Notes under the pieces: model-generated | Told to the model about the DNA's origin: nothing | The model's database searches: none | The model's input: the letters and a program-made list of their open reading frames with translations, nothing else | NCBI GenBank assembly: GCA_021234155.1 | Contig: JAJEKV010000020.1 | Span: 6,308,563 to 6,372,562, forward strand | Direction of reading: 5' to 3' | Length of the DNA stretch: 64,000 nucleotides | Source of the DNA: Isoetes taiwanensis | Taxonomy: Eukaryota; Streptophyta; Lycopodiopsida; Isoetales; Isoetaceae | In this document: piece by piece, positions 1 to 12,260 of the stretch | Position numbering within the stretch: position 1 is the first letter of the stretch | Layout of the letters: each line of letters begins with the position of its first letter | Made by a program: the position numbers and the translations under genes

Positions 1-457
1 GGGATAAAAGAGCTAGCTGCATGTGTTTGCTTGAGCATAATTGCACGGATATAGCCCTCTAGTTTTATGCCACGGTGGAGCAATGAGGGATCCACTTTGC
101 AAAGAAGTTCAAACCCCATGCTTCCTTTCTGATACAGCTTATTGAACTTATATAGGTGTTCGATTCTGCATGTTGACATCAAGAATGCATTGACCGCACA
201 TGGAAAGTGGGATTGTAGATGGAGAATGACTTTGATTTGGAACTTCTCAAAGCAAATTGACACAAACGCATTGCAACTTGTGCTTTCTTTAATGTGTAGC
301 TGCTACATGTGGTATTGTTGTTTGTTTGAAGTGTAAACATGTGTTGTCATAGGTGCAGGTGTTTGATAGAGTTTATTGTTGCTGATTGTTTTTTAGGACC
401 ACTTTGGTTCATTTGTTTGCAAAACAATAAATATGATATGACTTATACGTGATTTGC
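1..457. other. No gene recognised
   Basis: AT-rich sequence with only short open frames of no recognisable composition. I see no splice-bounded coding segment, RNA gene or repeat here. Confidence 0.5.
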
Positions 458-459
458 TG

Positions 460-583
460 CAATGGTTGCAAAATCATATGATGATATGGAAAAGGCTATT
501 TGACCAATCAAGGATTTCAATCAATGGTTGCAAAATCATATGATGACAGGGAAAATGACGTTTGACCCATATCAAGAATTTAA
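460..583 (+). repeat. 62-bp tandem duplication
   Basis: The motif CAATGGTTGCAAAATCATAT begins at 460 and again at 522. Similarity continues past both copies (TTTGACC followed by ATCAAG near 501 and 561), so this is a two-unit tandem duplication with a 62-bp period. It overlaps the start of the hypothetical reading frame at 528. Confidence 0.75.
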
Positions 584-1037
584 ACATTTCATCCGACAGT
601 GGAGAGTGTGTGAGATGGAATATATCAAAGAATATTATGAAAATGAACGCCAATATAATACCTCCCACTTGCGTACCCACTTGCCCATGAAAAGGCGCAG
701 ACTCATTGCCTCCATTCGCAAGGGGCACATCATCTTCGAATTGAGACGGGCAGATGGATTGGTGAGCCACGCCAGGACAGGCTTTGTCAATGCTGCCAAA
801 TGGGAGTCATTGAGGATGAATCTCATACCCTTCAAAGTTGCCCAGCATATGATCAAATTGGACGGCGCTATCTTTGAGTTGGTCGTCGCTGGCCGGCCAT
901 TACATGTGACATTGAGCACAAAGATCCCGCACGGTCTTTGGGATCATACCGAGAGGTTATGGACATGCGAGATCGGCTATGTCCCGGGCACACACTTGAC
1001 ATGTATATATACATTGATGTATACTTATGCGGTTTGA
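528..1037 (+). CDS. Hypothetical protein, 169 aa, unrecognised
   Basis: An open frame of 169 codons. I recognise no family. The middle is rich in basic and hydrophobic residues (MKRRRLIASIRKGHIIFELR at about residues 54-73) and has normal amino-acid variety, unlike the low-complexity frames elsewhere in the window. The C-terminal 25 residues look like chance extension into non-coding DNA. The start lies inside a 62-bp duplication, and codons resembling the same protein extend upstream but meet a stop. It may therefore be an exon or a transposon-gene remnant. No neighbour helps assign a role. Confidence 0.2.
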   Translation: MQNHMMTGKMTFDPYQEFKHFIRQWRVCEMEYIKEYYENERQYNTSHLRTHLPMKRRRLIASIRKGHIIFELRRADGLVSHARTGFVNAAKWESLRMNLIPFKVAQHMIKLDGAIFELVVAGRPLHVTLSTKIPHGLWDHTERLWTCEIGYVPGTHLTCIYTLMYTYAV

Positions 1038-1039
1038 CA

Positions 1040-1320
1040 AAGATTCTTATTTGCCCCGTTTTTTTTCCCTCGAAAACCCCGCCCAGGGGGTTTTTAACCT
1101 TGGGGACGGTAATAAGTTTGTTGCGCTCCTTGTGGGTCCCATAGGCCGATTGGCCTCAGTGGACGATAAAACATCATTCTCATTCTCATTCTTGTGCTTT
1201 GGTATTTGCTGTGTATATTCTATTATGTAGTAACGATGTGTGAGATATGAGAAAATGTATGCCCTCTCTTGTGAACCCCGCAACTTGTGAATTTCCCTCT
1301 CTCTTCTTCTTCTACATAAT
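1040..1320 (+). mobile_element. LTR-retrotransposon fossil, copia-like LTR fragment (tentative)
   Basis: The segment has the pattern seen near the ends of plant Ty1/copia LTRs: a T-run, a CCCTCGAAAACCCC-type block and GGGGGTTTTTAACC, followed by a pyrimidine-rich CCTCTCTCTTCTTCTTCTAC stretch. No internal coding region is attached. It is short and broken; age and borders cannot be judged from one copy. Confidence 0.25.
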
Positions 1321-1513
1321 GCCGATGCTCAAAATTGTCCCTGAATCTTTATTTGGAGACCCCACAAGGCCATTGCATAAAGGTTGCATTCTTGCAGGAG
1401 GAGGTCAAAACATAGCAATTTGTTGACATGTTGCTTAAAGTCGAAGACTAAGTTTATGACCAGCGATTACAGAAGGGGGGAGCCATGTGGCTTCTAGTTT
1501 TCATGTGGCTGGT

Positions 1514-2250
1514 GAAATCAGGCAAGACGTGAAGCTTGAATATATGAGCTTTTTTATAACTAAAACGAGGTAGGTAAGGCCTACCTTAAATTTGATGCAG
1601 TATGTGCTTTGAACGCCCAACTACATAATTTAGCCTAACACAAAGCTGTGAAATCACAGTTTACTGGCCGCACAGCCAGGTTGGTTTTAACCACCTCGTT
1701 AACATTAAATGAAATTTGTCCATGATATGTGAAACCTCTACAGCTTGTTTGCAAAACATGTACTTTGACAGGCTTGTGCTTTATAAATGAGATCCTAATT
1801 ATATTACACAGGTTGGGCAGTGGGAATCCATGAGACATGGATGGGATGTAATATCTTAAATCTCAGGTGATTTTAAACCTGCATGTTCTGCATTTTAAAA
1901 CTGCATGTTGAAATCGGGCAAGACGTGAAGCTTGAATATATGAGCTTGCTCATAACTAAAATGAGGTAGGCAAGGCCTACCTTAGGTTTGATGCAGTCTG
2001 TGCTTTGAACGCTCAACTACATAATTAACACAAAGCTGTGAAATCACAGTTTACCAGGTTGGTTCAAACCACCTCGTTAACAGTAAATGAAGTTTGTCCA
2101 TGATATGTGAAACCTGTGCAGCTTGTTTGCAAAACATGTACTTTGACAGGCTTGTGCTTTATAAATGAGATCCTAATTAATATTACACAGGAAGGGCAGT
2201 GGAAATCTATGAGACTTGGATGGGATGTAATATCTTAGATCTCGGTGATG
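1514..2250. repeat. Direct duplication, two copies about 396 bp apart
   Basis: Positions 1514-1870 and 1910-2250 are near-identical, both starting GAAATC(A/G)GGCAAGACGTGAAG and ending GATGGGATGTAATATCTTA. Differences are point changes and small indels, so this is a local segmental duplication of non-coding DNA. Confidence 0.85.
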
Positions 2251-3255
2251 GTTCTGCGTTGGTATCTTTCTAAATGTTAATTTTCTTTAACATGTTCTTC
2301 ACTTTGTAATATTGACACTCTATTCTATTCTGCAGACTCAATTGTACGGATGGACTTGTTTAGGCATTTCTTATACTTCAAGCAAATCTGAAAGACCAAC
2401 CACACTTGCTCCACTCCCCGATGGCAATGCCTTGGAGTTTGCACAACACGCTCCATAAACAACATCCCAAACGTGCATATTTAGCATAGGCATGTTGACA
2501 ATCTGTTACATAAGTTGTGAATTTCATTCCTTATCTTCATATGCGCTCCTTTTATACTGCAAACACTATGGCTCCTGGTTTACCTAGTTCATGTCATCAC
2601 AAGGACTGACATCAAGCTTGATGTTCTTCCAACACAGGCCTTACAAATCTGGTAATAAGGCAACAGGGATAGCAGTGGACTTGGTTATGCCTGAAGCCTG
2701 TGGGCCGTGGTTATGCATGAAGCATTGTCAAGGGGAAGAGATAGCTGTCTCTAACTTGTGCCTCATATACGAATTTGTGAATAGTGCTTGTGTTGTTTTG
2801 CTTCTTTGGCAGAGCTGATATTGTAGTTGTGGGATTTGCCTTTGGGATTGTAGAAGTTTTATGTCCTCTCAATTCAATTTGCTTTGAGAAAAAAAGTGTG
2901 GTGAAGAGTCATGCAGAGGTTAAATATAGAAATAGCATACTGGATATTTACAGTTTGCTTCTTGATTTTGGGGATAAAATTGAGATATGGAGTTACTGTG
3001 CCACTAACTGGCTTAAGATGAGGACCATGAGGATTGTGAAAAGTGATAATTTGTCTCTAAACATGGGCAAAGGGATGTAGAGAGCTAGCAAAGAACTAGA
3101 TTATAAATGAGCATATGAGCACTGCACGTTTTGTTTGGAGGGAAAGCCAAATTAAGTTTCGTTGGGGGAAAGTCAAATTACAGGTTGTAGGAGGGATAAA
3201 GCAACAATCTCTGTCATAGTGCCATGGTTTTTGTGCTAATTCTTGCATTTCATAG
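2251..3255. other. No gene recognised
   Basis: Several short open frames on both strands, none with recognisable protein composition. The segment lies directly upstream of the laccase exons but shows no identifiable first exon with a signal peptide. Confidence 0.4.
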
Positions 3256-4290
3256 GTGAAAATGCTGAGCATTACTCGACTCTGCACAACTAAAAAAATA
3301 GTCACAGTAAGTGGGGAGTTTCCTGGATCTGAGATCCATGCAAATGAAGGAGACAGGGTACTTATCAGAATCAATAATTTATCACCACACAACATCACCA
3401 TTCACTAGTAAGACTCTACCAAATACTCTTCTATTTGAGATGGATGCGTTTATTAATCTGTGTTGACGACAGGCATGGAGTGAGCATGGAGTGAGGCAAA
3501 TCCGCTCCGAATGGTTCGATGGGCCGGCGTATATTACACGATGTCCATTTCAACCAGGGAACTCTTTCCTATACAATTTCACAACACAAGGCCAAACAGG
3601 AACACTCTGGTGGCATGCACATATAGCATGGCTCAGAGCAACAGTCCATGGAGCATTCATAATTCATACTAGAGAAGAAAGCCTGATAAGGAAGACAATT
3701 TTGTTCCAAAATTTGTACGAAGAAGACAATTTTGTTCGAAAATTTGTATCTTGAGATACATGACTTATGTTGTTTTGAACAGGGAAATATTGGAAAGAAA
3801 ATGAGGAGTCCGTGATCAGCTAGGCATTATCAACAAGAGCCACACCCAACAATTCTGATGCATTTACAACCAATGGCTGGCCAGGGCCCCTTTACTCTAA
3901 TTGCTCCTCACAATGTACATATTTTAGGCTAATACTACTTGCATAAAAGGTATACCATCATTATTCATTCATGAATGCATTATTTTTGCAGAAGGGGCAT
4001 ATGTGTTGGAAGCATGGCTTCCACAGGTTTATCTTCTTTCTTCCTCGGCTCATCAATGTGGCGCTTAATAACATGTTCTTGGCAGTGGCAAATCATAAGC
4101 TAATACTGAGATGCCATTATGTACAACCCTTCTCTTGAGATTACATTGTTATAGCTCCTGGCTAAACCACGAGTGTTTTCTCAAAAAGCGTACTATTCTG
4201 CAGCAAGTCCATATTCTTCAGCTGCTAACGTTCCATTTGACAACACAACACTACTTCTAGTACTATACTTCCCAAACTTCCCTTGTTCAA
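3256..4290 (+). pseudogene. Laccase (multicopper oxidase) pseudogene, four exon remnants
   Basis: Plant laccases are secreted multicopper oxidases that oxidise phenolics such as monolignols. Four pieces appear in family order. About 3256-3407 has TRLCTTKKIVTVSGEFPG and ends near NITIH. About 3473-3752 has [20 protein letters not shown] and [16 protein letters not shown], so part of the copper-binding WHAH motif remains. About 3781-3897 has SDAFTTNGWPGPLY. About 4014-4290 has RLINVALNN and, after an in-frame stop, a decayed IAPGQTT-like segment and VPFDNTT. Acceptor AG precedes the first two exons. Internal stops occur in the third and fourth pieces. The first exon with its signal peptide and the whole C-terminal copper domain are absent. 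An 11-bp duplication (GCATGGAGTGA twice) sits at the start of exon two. The family is clear; loss of function follows from the stops and truncation. Confidence 0.85.
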
Positions 4291-5255
4291 TGATACTGTG
4301 CGTGTGAACTGTGACTGCATTCAACAGTCAACTAGGCAAATTCAGCACAATTTAAAACCTATTTCAGTCTCCTTATAGATTGACCAACATTTGTTTTACA
4401 CAGTAGGATTTGGAGTGAAGGAATGCACTAATAAGGTGTGCAAGGGACCAAAGAGAGGCATGATGAGGTGTTGGGGGTATCTGGATTGAAGTGTTGGTGA
4501 GGATTTTCAATTGCTTAATTCTTTGAGAGTTTGGCTGGCTATTGTAAGAATACTGGACAAGGTCTTTCTGAAGCAGCAGGTTAATGGAAGCTGTGAAGGT
4601 GACCTATTATCAATAGAGCACAGTTAGGGAATTTGAAAAGTACCTGGCAGGCAGGAGTAGCAGTTTAGTCACCATTGAATTACTAGGTAGTTGCCTGGCA
4701 GTTATTTTTGTCCTTCATGAATTCTCCATATTTTAGGTTCCTTGCCTCACTTGTTTCTAAATCAGCTTCCTTACAGGCATGTCTTTCTTCTTGGAATATC
4801 AAGCCCCACCCACCTAGCCTTTGTTTTCCATTAAGTCATAAGTAGAGTTTACTTCGTTTTGGTCCTTGTGCCAGTTTGGAAGCTTTCATGCCTAGTTGGT
4901 GACCTTAGTGCCTAGATGGAGGCCCTTGTGCCTAGTTGGAGACCCTAGAGTCTTGTGGGCACTTATGCCTGTGGAGAGGTCCTAGAACCTAAGTGAGCCC
5001 GATGGGCTTTAGCTCATTTTCTTGTTGTTTTGCAGGTACCAAGCTAGGAGGACGCTATAGTTGATCCACCAAGTTGAGAGGGGAGCCTAGACCCTTGTCA
5101 CAAGTTGTTTCGATCGAACTAGGCATGAGCAGTTTGCAGTTGATCTAGGCACGAACTTTGTTCTATTCTTCTTGACTTAGCTTGTACTACGCCTATGTAC
5201 TCATCCCAACAAGGCTGGTAGGCTTGAGGGTAACTTGTTTTTCATCATTAGGAGC
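4291..5255. other. Non-coding; short GTGCCTAG-type repeats at 4861-4960
   Basis: No coding segment recognised. At about 4861-4960 a degenerate unit of roughly 24 bp (forms of TTGTGCCTAGTTGGAGACCC) is repeated about four times. The rest is unremarkable. Confidence 0.5.
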
Positions 5256-5490
5256 CTAGCCTAGTTAATGATCCTATTATGGTCAAGGTTTTTCCTCGAA
5301 AACCCAAAAGGGCGAGGTTTTTTAATCCCAATTATAATGGTTTCAGTGATTCAATCGACATGTCTTTTGTTCATATATTCTATTTTAAGTTGTTCGTTCG
5401 TATATTCTATTTTAAGTTGTTTTTTATATATTCTATTTTAAGTTGTTTAAGAGATGCAACATGTATTCTGTTTCGAGTTGTTTAAGAGAT
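5256..5490 (+). mobile_element. LTR-like fossil fragment with a short internal tandem repeat
   Basis: GGTCAAGGTTTTTCCTCGAAA followed by GCGAGGTTTTTTAAT at about 5281-5330 resembles the conserved 3' part of plant copia LTRs. It runs into three to four copies of a roughly 28-bp unit containing ATATTCTATTTTAAGTTGTT (5367-5490). No internal region is attached. Short, broken remnant with uncertain borders. Confidence 0.3.
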
Positions 5491-6029
5491 GCCCATAAAG
5501 GTGGTTCTTTCCGTATGTTTCCCACTTCTAGTAGTTCTAAAACAATCATATCAAAGAGGAAAGGGACGCAAACCTACAAAATTTACATATGGATTCTATA
5601 ATATAACACCTTCATACATCTGAAGTTACAATGCATCTGAGTCTTTAGAAGTTACAATACATCTGAGTCAGGCATACTCCAATAAATCATAATGATCTGA
5701 TGGAGCTATTGCAAGTGTGTAGTGCTAATATGGACTGAAGCAGGGACGCTTATCAGAAATGAGAGAAATTTGGCGTGCTTGTTATATATTTATGCACAGT
5801 GTAAAGTAAACTTCCAAAAGGATTTGACATATATGCATGCGTTCACTTCCGTTGCTGAAGATATCCGTTGAGAGTTTCAGGGTGCCATAGTTAACATGTC
5901 CGAGACACAAGAAAACTTCCCTAGACACATCACTATATGGATCATATTTTACGTTTTTACTAAGAGTAGTTGAAATAGTTTGTACAAATCCTACAAAGAA
6001 ACCTATACACGATGCACACTCTGCTTTTG
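5491..6029. other. No gene recognised
   Basis: AT-rich sequence without a recognisable coding segment or repeat. Confidence 0.4.
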
Positions 6030-6610
6030 TTCATGCTGCAGGCTAAGCCTCATCAGTTCGAACTATTTCATTATGCTCACCCTCATTCTTCACGGCAACA
6101 TCCTTATAAGACAGGCCATCAGTAACATTCTTGTGAGCTCGAAGCCCTTTCCACAAAGCGCATTCCTGAGAACCATCAATGCGGTTAGAGACCACTTCAT
6201 CCCGCCATATGGCTTGAACTTGATCCACTAGCCAATTCGGGTTCATCTCGATATTTGAACCATTAGACAATGATGTGAAAGGTTTTCCTTTTGGGCTGTC
6301 TCATTGCTACATCAGCTCACGGCATTAGTCTAACTATGTCACTAGGCTCGCCCTCATTCTTGACAACAACATCCTTATAAGGCCGGACCATCGGTAACAT
6401 TCTTGACAGAGCTTGAAACCGTTTCAGCAAAACTCGCTCGTTCCTCGGACCCATCAACATGGTTAGCGACCACTTCATCCTCCATGGTGCTTGAACTTGA
6501 TCCACTACCCAATTCAGGGTTCCTCCCTTGAACCGTTAGACAATGATGTGAAAGTTTTTCCTTTTGGTCGTCTTATTGCCACATCAGCTCCTCGGCATTA
6601 TCGTCTTTGG
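6030..6610 (-). repeat. Tandem duplication, about 273-bp unit, with exon-like minus-strand frames
   Basis: Two diverged units plus a short third start can be aligned with an offset of about 273 bp: CCTCATTCTT near 6082 and 6354, ACATCCTTATAAG near 6098 and 6370, CAATGATGTGAAAG near 6267 and 6541. On the minus strand both encode related peptides (NWLVDQVQAIWRDEVV in the left unit, VDQVQAPW in the right). This suggests a duplicated exon of an unrecognised protein. Frame breaks differ between the units, so neither is a clean gene. Confidence 0.6.
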
Positions 6611-7770
6611 TCAGGGGGGTGGTCTTACCCATGCTTGGCGAACTTCCATACCCATTGGGTTACTCCAAGATATGGTGGTGCCCTTGTATTTCTAGATTCT
6701 TCATTTGCCACCGAAGGATAAAAATATATTGGCCACTTGGTTTCGTGGAAGCCCCGGAATCTACCTCTGTTATCTTTTACTGAGCTCTCAATTGGCCATT
6801 TCCTCACACAGATTCATCCACTGTTTAGCACGCCACCATGGCATAGAACTTGATGGAGCTTGGTGACAACATTCGTCACCTGCGGGTTCTCCCATGGCTG
6901 CAAGTGCACAAATATAATGTAAAAAATACTGATATAAAAATCAAGAGTACAGAGATGAGTCAACCTTAGACACAGGCTGCAGCTAGGAGTTTGAAGGAGC
7001 CTGATTAGCTATTGGGGGCTTGTCATTTATTTCCTGCAACCAATCCACCACAAGAAAATCAATTCTAATAGACTAGTATAGGTTACAACTAGTACGCTAG
7101 TTCAAAGAAATCAATGGGGTAGAACTAAGAAAAATTTCTGCTACCTGAATTCCTGGGGGTTTTTCACCCCGCTCTAGCATTGCTAAAACCTGCACAATGA
7201 ACAAAACGACAGTTACATTGAGAATGCTAAGATGAAAAAGTGATGCATTATTAACACCACTGATATATGACAAATACCTCCATGTATGACGAAGAATGAG
7301 GTGCCCTATCTGAAGCAGCCTTGGTTGGTTCAGATGCTGCAGTATGTTCTTATTAAATAAAAATGACTTCATACAGAAACCATCATTCAATTAAATTGGG
7401 ATTATGTCTATTCCAAAATCGCGCCTTATAAGCTTTTTATTGACCATTATATTGAATTAACCACACTTTTGCACTGAGTTTTTTCGGGCTAGGAAGATGC
7501 ATTTTGTGTTGAAATGCAAAGGCATTCAAATATTCGATGCAAATGACCCATATTATGACAGAATGTTGGCATTATAAAAAGTAGGAAATTGCTTATTAAT
7601 TCGTACCATCACGGACGACAACGAAATCTATACATTGAAATTTTAGTGCTTTACGAATAAATAACGGCAAGCAAGTTGCTACAAAACAGAGATTTTTGTG
7701 GTTCAAATCGCGCGTGGCGTGATTTTCTTGGCATAAATAACGCATTATAATGGAACATAAACTTAAAAAA
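6611..7770. other. No gene recognised
   Basis: Scattered minus-strand open frames of 60-97 codons without recognisable composition. Some could be exons of the same unknown gene as the duplicated unit to the left, but nothing firm supports this. Confidence 0.35.
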
Positions 7771-7965
7771 CTATTCTGATTCAGCGTCGACAGGCGCTCC
7801 TGAGATCCTGTCGATCAACCAACCATGCTCTGGATTCCATATAAGATGGATTACAACGTCAAAGGGATCAGGATAGAAGCGGATGGGATTCATAGCAACG
7901 ACAGTCAGCCAGTCCTCAAGTTCTATTTCTAGCTCGCGGCACCTGCAGAGGTCCTCATGGTTCAT
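7771..7965 (-). CDS. Hypothetical 64-aa frame, possible exon
   Basis: A small minus-strand frame with protein-like composition: acidic at the N-terminus (ELEIELEDWLTVV), then RFYPDPFDVVIHLIWNPEHG and an acidic end DAESE. It could be a last exon, but no upstream exon is evident and no family is recognised. It stops next to the left border of the T/G-rich array that begins at about 7972. Confidence 0.25.
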   Translation of the reverse strand: MNHEDLCRCRELEIELEDWLTVVAMNPIRFYPDPFDVVIHLIWNPEHGWLIDRISGAPVDAESE

Positions 7966-7971
7966 CTTGCA

Positions 7972-8791
7972 GGTAATATACTACCACCCCAATTCTGGGT
8001 CCACACTTAAAAACAACAGTAAAAGAAAAACCACGTATTACATGTGGTTATGTGGAGGTGTGGTTTATTAAGAAGACGGTGTAGGTTTTTTTTAAGGAGC
8101 TATAGCTTTTTTTTTTTGAAGGTGTGGTTTTTTTTTTAGGTGTGGTTTCATTTTGCGAAAGTGTAGTTTTTTTTTTAAAGATGAGTTGTTTTTAAGAGGA
8201 TGTTGTTTTCTGAGGTGTGGTTTATAATAAGGTGTTGTTTTTAAGTATTTATTTTTTAAGGAAATATGGTTTTTTAAGATGTCGTTTATAAGTAGGTGTA
8301 GTTTTTAAGTAGCTGTTTTCTAAGGAAGTATAGTTTTCTGAAGTGGTATGATTTTTTAAGTCTAGGTGTTGTTTTTTGAGGTGTGGTTTATAAGTGAGTG
8401 TAGTTTTTAAGCAGCTGTTTTGGAAAGAAGTATGGGTTTTTGAGGTGTGGTTTATAAGTGGGTGTAGTTCTTAAGTGGCTGTTTTTTATGAAAGTATGGT
8501 TTTCTGAAGTGGTGTGATTTTTTAAGTTGAGCTGTTGTTTTTTGAGGTGTGGTCTATAAGTGGGTGTAGTTTTTAAGTAGTTGTTTTTGAAAGAAGTATG
8601 GTTTTTTGAGGTGTGGTTTATAAGTGGTTGTAGTTTTTAAGTGGTTGTTTTTTAATAAAGTATGGTTTTTCTGAAGTGGTGTAGTTTATAACTAGGTACA
8701 ATTTTTAAGAAGCTATTTTTTTAAGGAAGTATGTTTTTTTTGAGGTATGGTTTATATAATTAGGTGTAATTTTTAAGTAGTTGTTTTTTAA
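7972..8791 (+). repeat. T/G-rich tandem array, left part (interrupted by Helitron H1)
   Basis: A degenerate array built on the phrase GAGGTGTGGTTTATAAGTGG...GTAGTTTTTAAGTGG...GAAGTATGGTTTTTTG. Its phase marker GAGGTGTGG occurs at about 8378, 8442, 8544 and 8608, giving a 64-bp basic unit with a longer 102-bp variant. The array opens with CTACCACCCCAATTCTGGGT, a border also found at other arrays in this window. It breaks off at 8791 and resumes at 13774. Confidence 0.85.
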
Positions 8792-9979
8792 TCTTATATT
8801 ATAATGTTATACCGTAATTCCTGGATTTGGATCCAGCCCTAGATCCGACGGCCACAAATGACATCCCCAGATCAAAGGGTCCAAACGAAGCCCTTTTTTT
8901 TTTAAATCTGATCTATTTTTTCAATGGTCCAAAAAAAGCCCTTTTATTTTAGGAAGCCTTTTTTTTCCATTACCCGGAGTGCAGCACGTCAACTCTTCTC
9001 ACATTAGGGTTTTGCCCTAGGTGAGAACACAAATTCAGACCGCGAATTGGATGTCGGAGAGATCCGTTTGTGGCAGAAGTTGTGGGTGCTGGATCCAAAC
9101 AGAGTACTGACCAGCTCATAGCTTGCAGGAGTATTGAAGGTTCTGAGATCTGTGCCACAAATTCTAGAGCTTCGTGTTCTGCAAGCTTACATTTTTGCAA
9201 TGAACAGGTCACAAAAAGAAAGCCTAACGTTTTGTAACTCACATGGATGTTATTTTCACTGAAGAATCTCTGAAAGGTTCGCCCCTGACCGTGAAGACAA
9301 GTCCAAAATAGGCTGCTAATAGAATCGTGGTAAGCACAATAAAGGCAATTTTGAACTCTGTTTTGCAATTTTGAACAATCATGCGCACCTTTGTTCTGAA
9401 GTGAATTCCATACAAGGAGAATTTTTGAAATAACAAAGCTAAACCTGCACAATAGGAAATATTGATGGACATTATATTTGAATCTATTGAATATCCTAGC
9501 TAGAAATTTTCTGATTATCTTCCAACAGAAAAGAGCTTGGGTTGTAAAGATCTTCGGTTGTGAATGTCCCTGGAGGAACTGGGGCAGGAGATATAGCAGA
9601 AAAGAACTTCGGTTGTGAATGTCTCTATGACTCCATAGCTGTTGTTTGCCTATGGGGCAGTGCCTCTTCATTTCACAACAGTTGTAGTCATCTGATTCAA
9701 AGAGGGATAATTTATGTAAAAATATCTACTCAACAACATTCGAGGTCGCCATGCCTTTATTCATAGTTTCATATGTCTCCAGTCAACAGGCACATTCCCA
9801 TCTGCATCTGCAGGTGTTTTTCTTGAGGCCTGGCTATGGCGAGTTTGACTCCAGCCATGCATCATTTAACCCGTATATATTAGAAGAAATTCTCTCTGGC
9901 ATCAATTCTTGGATTTGTTCGGGCTACATGACGAGATATAGGTAGAGGTCCTTCACAAGATTAATTATGCTCTAATCTG

Positions 9980-10267
9980 CAAGTGGCTATTGCAAGAAGT
10001 AATTCATCTGCTAGCGTTTCTTCGTTGGGAAAGTCCATAAATCAGAAAGCAGAGGCCATAGCCGAGGCTCACAGAGGCAGAGTAGAGGCCGAAGCGCATG
10101 CTTTCTTGGAAGCTTCCACCCGCAAGATTGAAGCTCGAGCTCAAAGAATGCAGATGAAAGCAGAGAGACTGCTGTGTACAGCTCGGGAGAAGGCTCTCAA
10201 AATCAAGTCCCAAGCTGCTGAAGAGACAGAGAAGGTTGTTGCTGATGCAATCACCAAAGCTGAAAAG
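9980..10267 (+). pseudogene. Captured exon, remorin-like coiled coil (tentative)
   Basis: About 95 codons of an Ala/Glu/Lys/Arg-rich helix (KAEAIAEAHRGRVEAEAHAF, then RKIEARAQRMQMKAERLL) ending at a good donor site (AAAAG followed by GTAATT at 10268). The heptad-like pattern and the RKIEARAQRM segment resemble the C-terminal coiled coil of plant remorins, plasma-membrane nanodomain proteins, but the diagnostic C-terminal anchor is absent. It lies in H1 as a single exon without neighbours of the same gene, so it is probably captured cargo. Another coiled-coil protein is possible. Confidence 0.4.
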
Positions 10268-10350
10268 GTAATTTTGCTTCTAAAGGATGCCAATGGTGCA
10301 GAGTTCTTCTGCCGTCATCTGAGTTCTTTGTTCCTATTTTCAGCAGATTC

Positions 10351-11960
10351 ATGGCATTTTAGAAAATTGTACCTACATGCATAGAAACAATGGCTTTGTT
10401 GCAGCAAGGTTGGGTAAGCAGAATATTGAACTTAATCTAAATTTCTAGCTTATTAATATGGGGAAGGGAGCTATCATGCATTTTTCATATCGGTTGCAGG
10501 CATGTGCGCAGTCTGGGATTGCTTTTCTGATGAATAGTCAGCTAATATCCCCTGGCATGCAACTATTTGTTGTTTACTGATTTGTTCCAGATGGTACGTT
10601 TTTTGACATGCTTATGATCGTGCATAATATACACCATTTTGTTTTGTTATATGTCATAAAACATGGTTTTTGCAACCTACCCAACTGAAGATCCACGTGT
10701 ACAAAGTTCAATGTTTGAATTCTTTGTTCCTATTTGCAGAAGATTTATGCCATTGCGCAAAATTGGAAGTGCATGCATAGAACCAATGGCTTCGCCTGAG
10801 CAAGGTATTCTATTGATTTTCTATTAATTGGATAGAATGACGTCTATTTATCTCATCCATGGCCTGCAAATGTGCGACCAAGTTCTGATAATGGCATGCA
10901 ATTGATGCATATTTCTGCATTGTAAGACCTAATACACTAAGTTATTTCTTGAGGGCCATTTACCTCTAATCCATTATGTGTTTCAAGTAGGATGCATGGC
11001 ATTTTAGAAAATTGTACCTACATGCATAGAAACAATGGCTCTGTTGCAGCAAGGTTGGGTAAGCAGAATATTGAACTTAATCTAAATTTCTAGCTTATTA
11101 ATGTGGGGAAGGGAGCTATCATGCATTTTTCATATCGGTTGCAGGCATGTGCGCAGTCTGGGATTGCTTTTCTGATGAATAGTCAGCTAATATCCCCTGG
11201 CATGCAACTATTTGTTGTTTACTGATTTGTTCCGGATGGTACGTTTTTTGACATGCTTATGATCGTGCATAATATACACCATTTTGTTTTGTTATATGTC
11301 ATAAAACATGGTTTTTGCAACCTACCCAACTGAAGATCCACGTGTACAAAGTTCAATGTCTGACTTCTTTGTTCCTATTTGCAGAATATTTATGCCATTG
11401 CGCAAAATTGGAAGTGCATGCATAGAACCAATGGCTTCGCTGGAGCAAGGTATTCTATTGATTTTCTGTTAATTGGATAGAATGACGTCTATTTATCTCA
11501 TCCATGGCCTGCAAATGTGCGACCAAGTTCTGATAATGGCATGCAATTGATGCATATTTCTGCATTGTAAGGCCTAATACACTAAGTTATTTCTTGAGGG
11601 CCATTTACCTCTAATCCATTATGTGTTTCAAGTAGGATGCTGCTTAATATGCAGAATCATACCCACGAAGTACAAAATTCCTAAGTTCTGCCGTCATCTG
11701 AGTTTTTGTTCCTATTTTCAGAAGGTTCATGGCATTTTAGAAAATTGTACCTACATGCATAGAAACAATGGCTTTGTTGCAGCAAGGTTGGGTAAGCAGA
11801 ATATTGAACTTAATCTAAATTTCTAGCTTATTAATGTGGGGAAGGGAGCTATCATGCATTTTTCATATCGGTTGCAGGCATGTGCGCAGTCTGGGATTGC
11901 TTTTTTGATGAATAGTCAGCTAATATCCCTTGGCATGCAACTATTTGTTGTTTACTGATT
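10351..11960 (+). repeat. Threefold internal repeat of H1
   Basis: The phrase ATGGCATTTTAGAAAATTGT starts at 10351, 10996 and 11729. Copies one and two stay alignable for about 645 bp; the third stops at about 11960. Within each unit a second, weaker copy of the same phrase occurs (CATGCATAGAACCAATGGCT), so the unit is itself a diverged dimer. The high identity between units points to duplication after the element formed. Confidence 0.85.
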
Positions 11961-12260
11961 TCTATAACTTTTCAATGCCTTTACTTCAATTCACTGAAAC
12001 GTCCACTAAGAATTGTGGACTGTGCTATGCCAAGCCATCCTAAAACACAGGTATATTGAGTTAGTCTTGCATTTTTTGAAGCATCTATTGCAGTGCATCG
12101 CAATCATTAAAAGCAAGCATTGGCCAACAATGATAAAGGTCTGTAATATTTAAGTTTATTAAATGAAATATCCTTTCTGTTTGGCTTAGTTATCAACTCA
12201 TTGCGTTTCTAGATAACCACATTAATAAGATATAGTTCACCAAAAAGTAAACACATAGAG

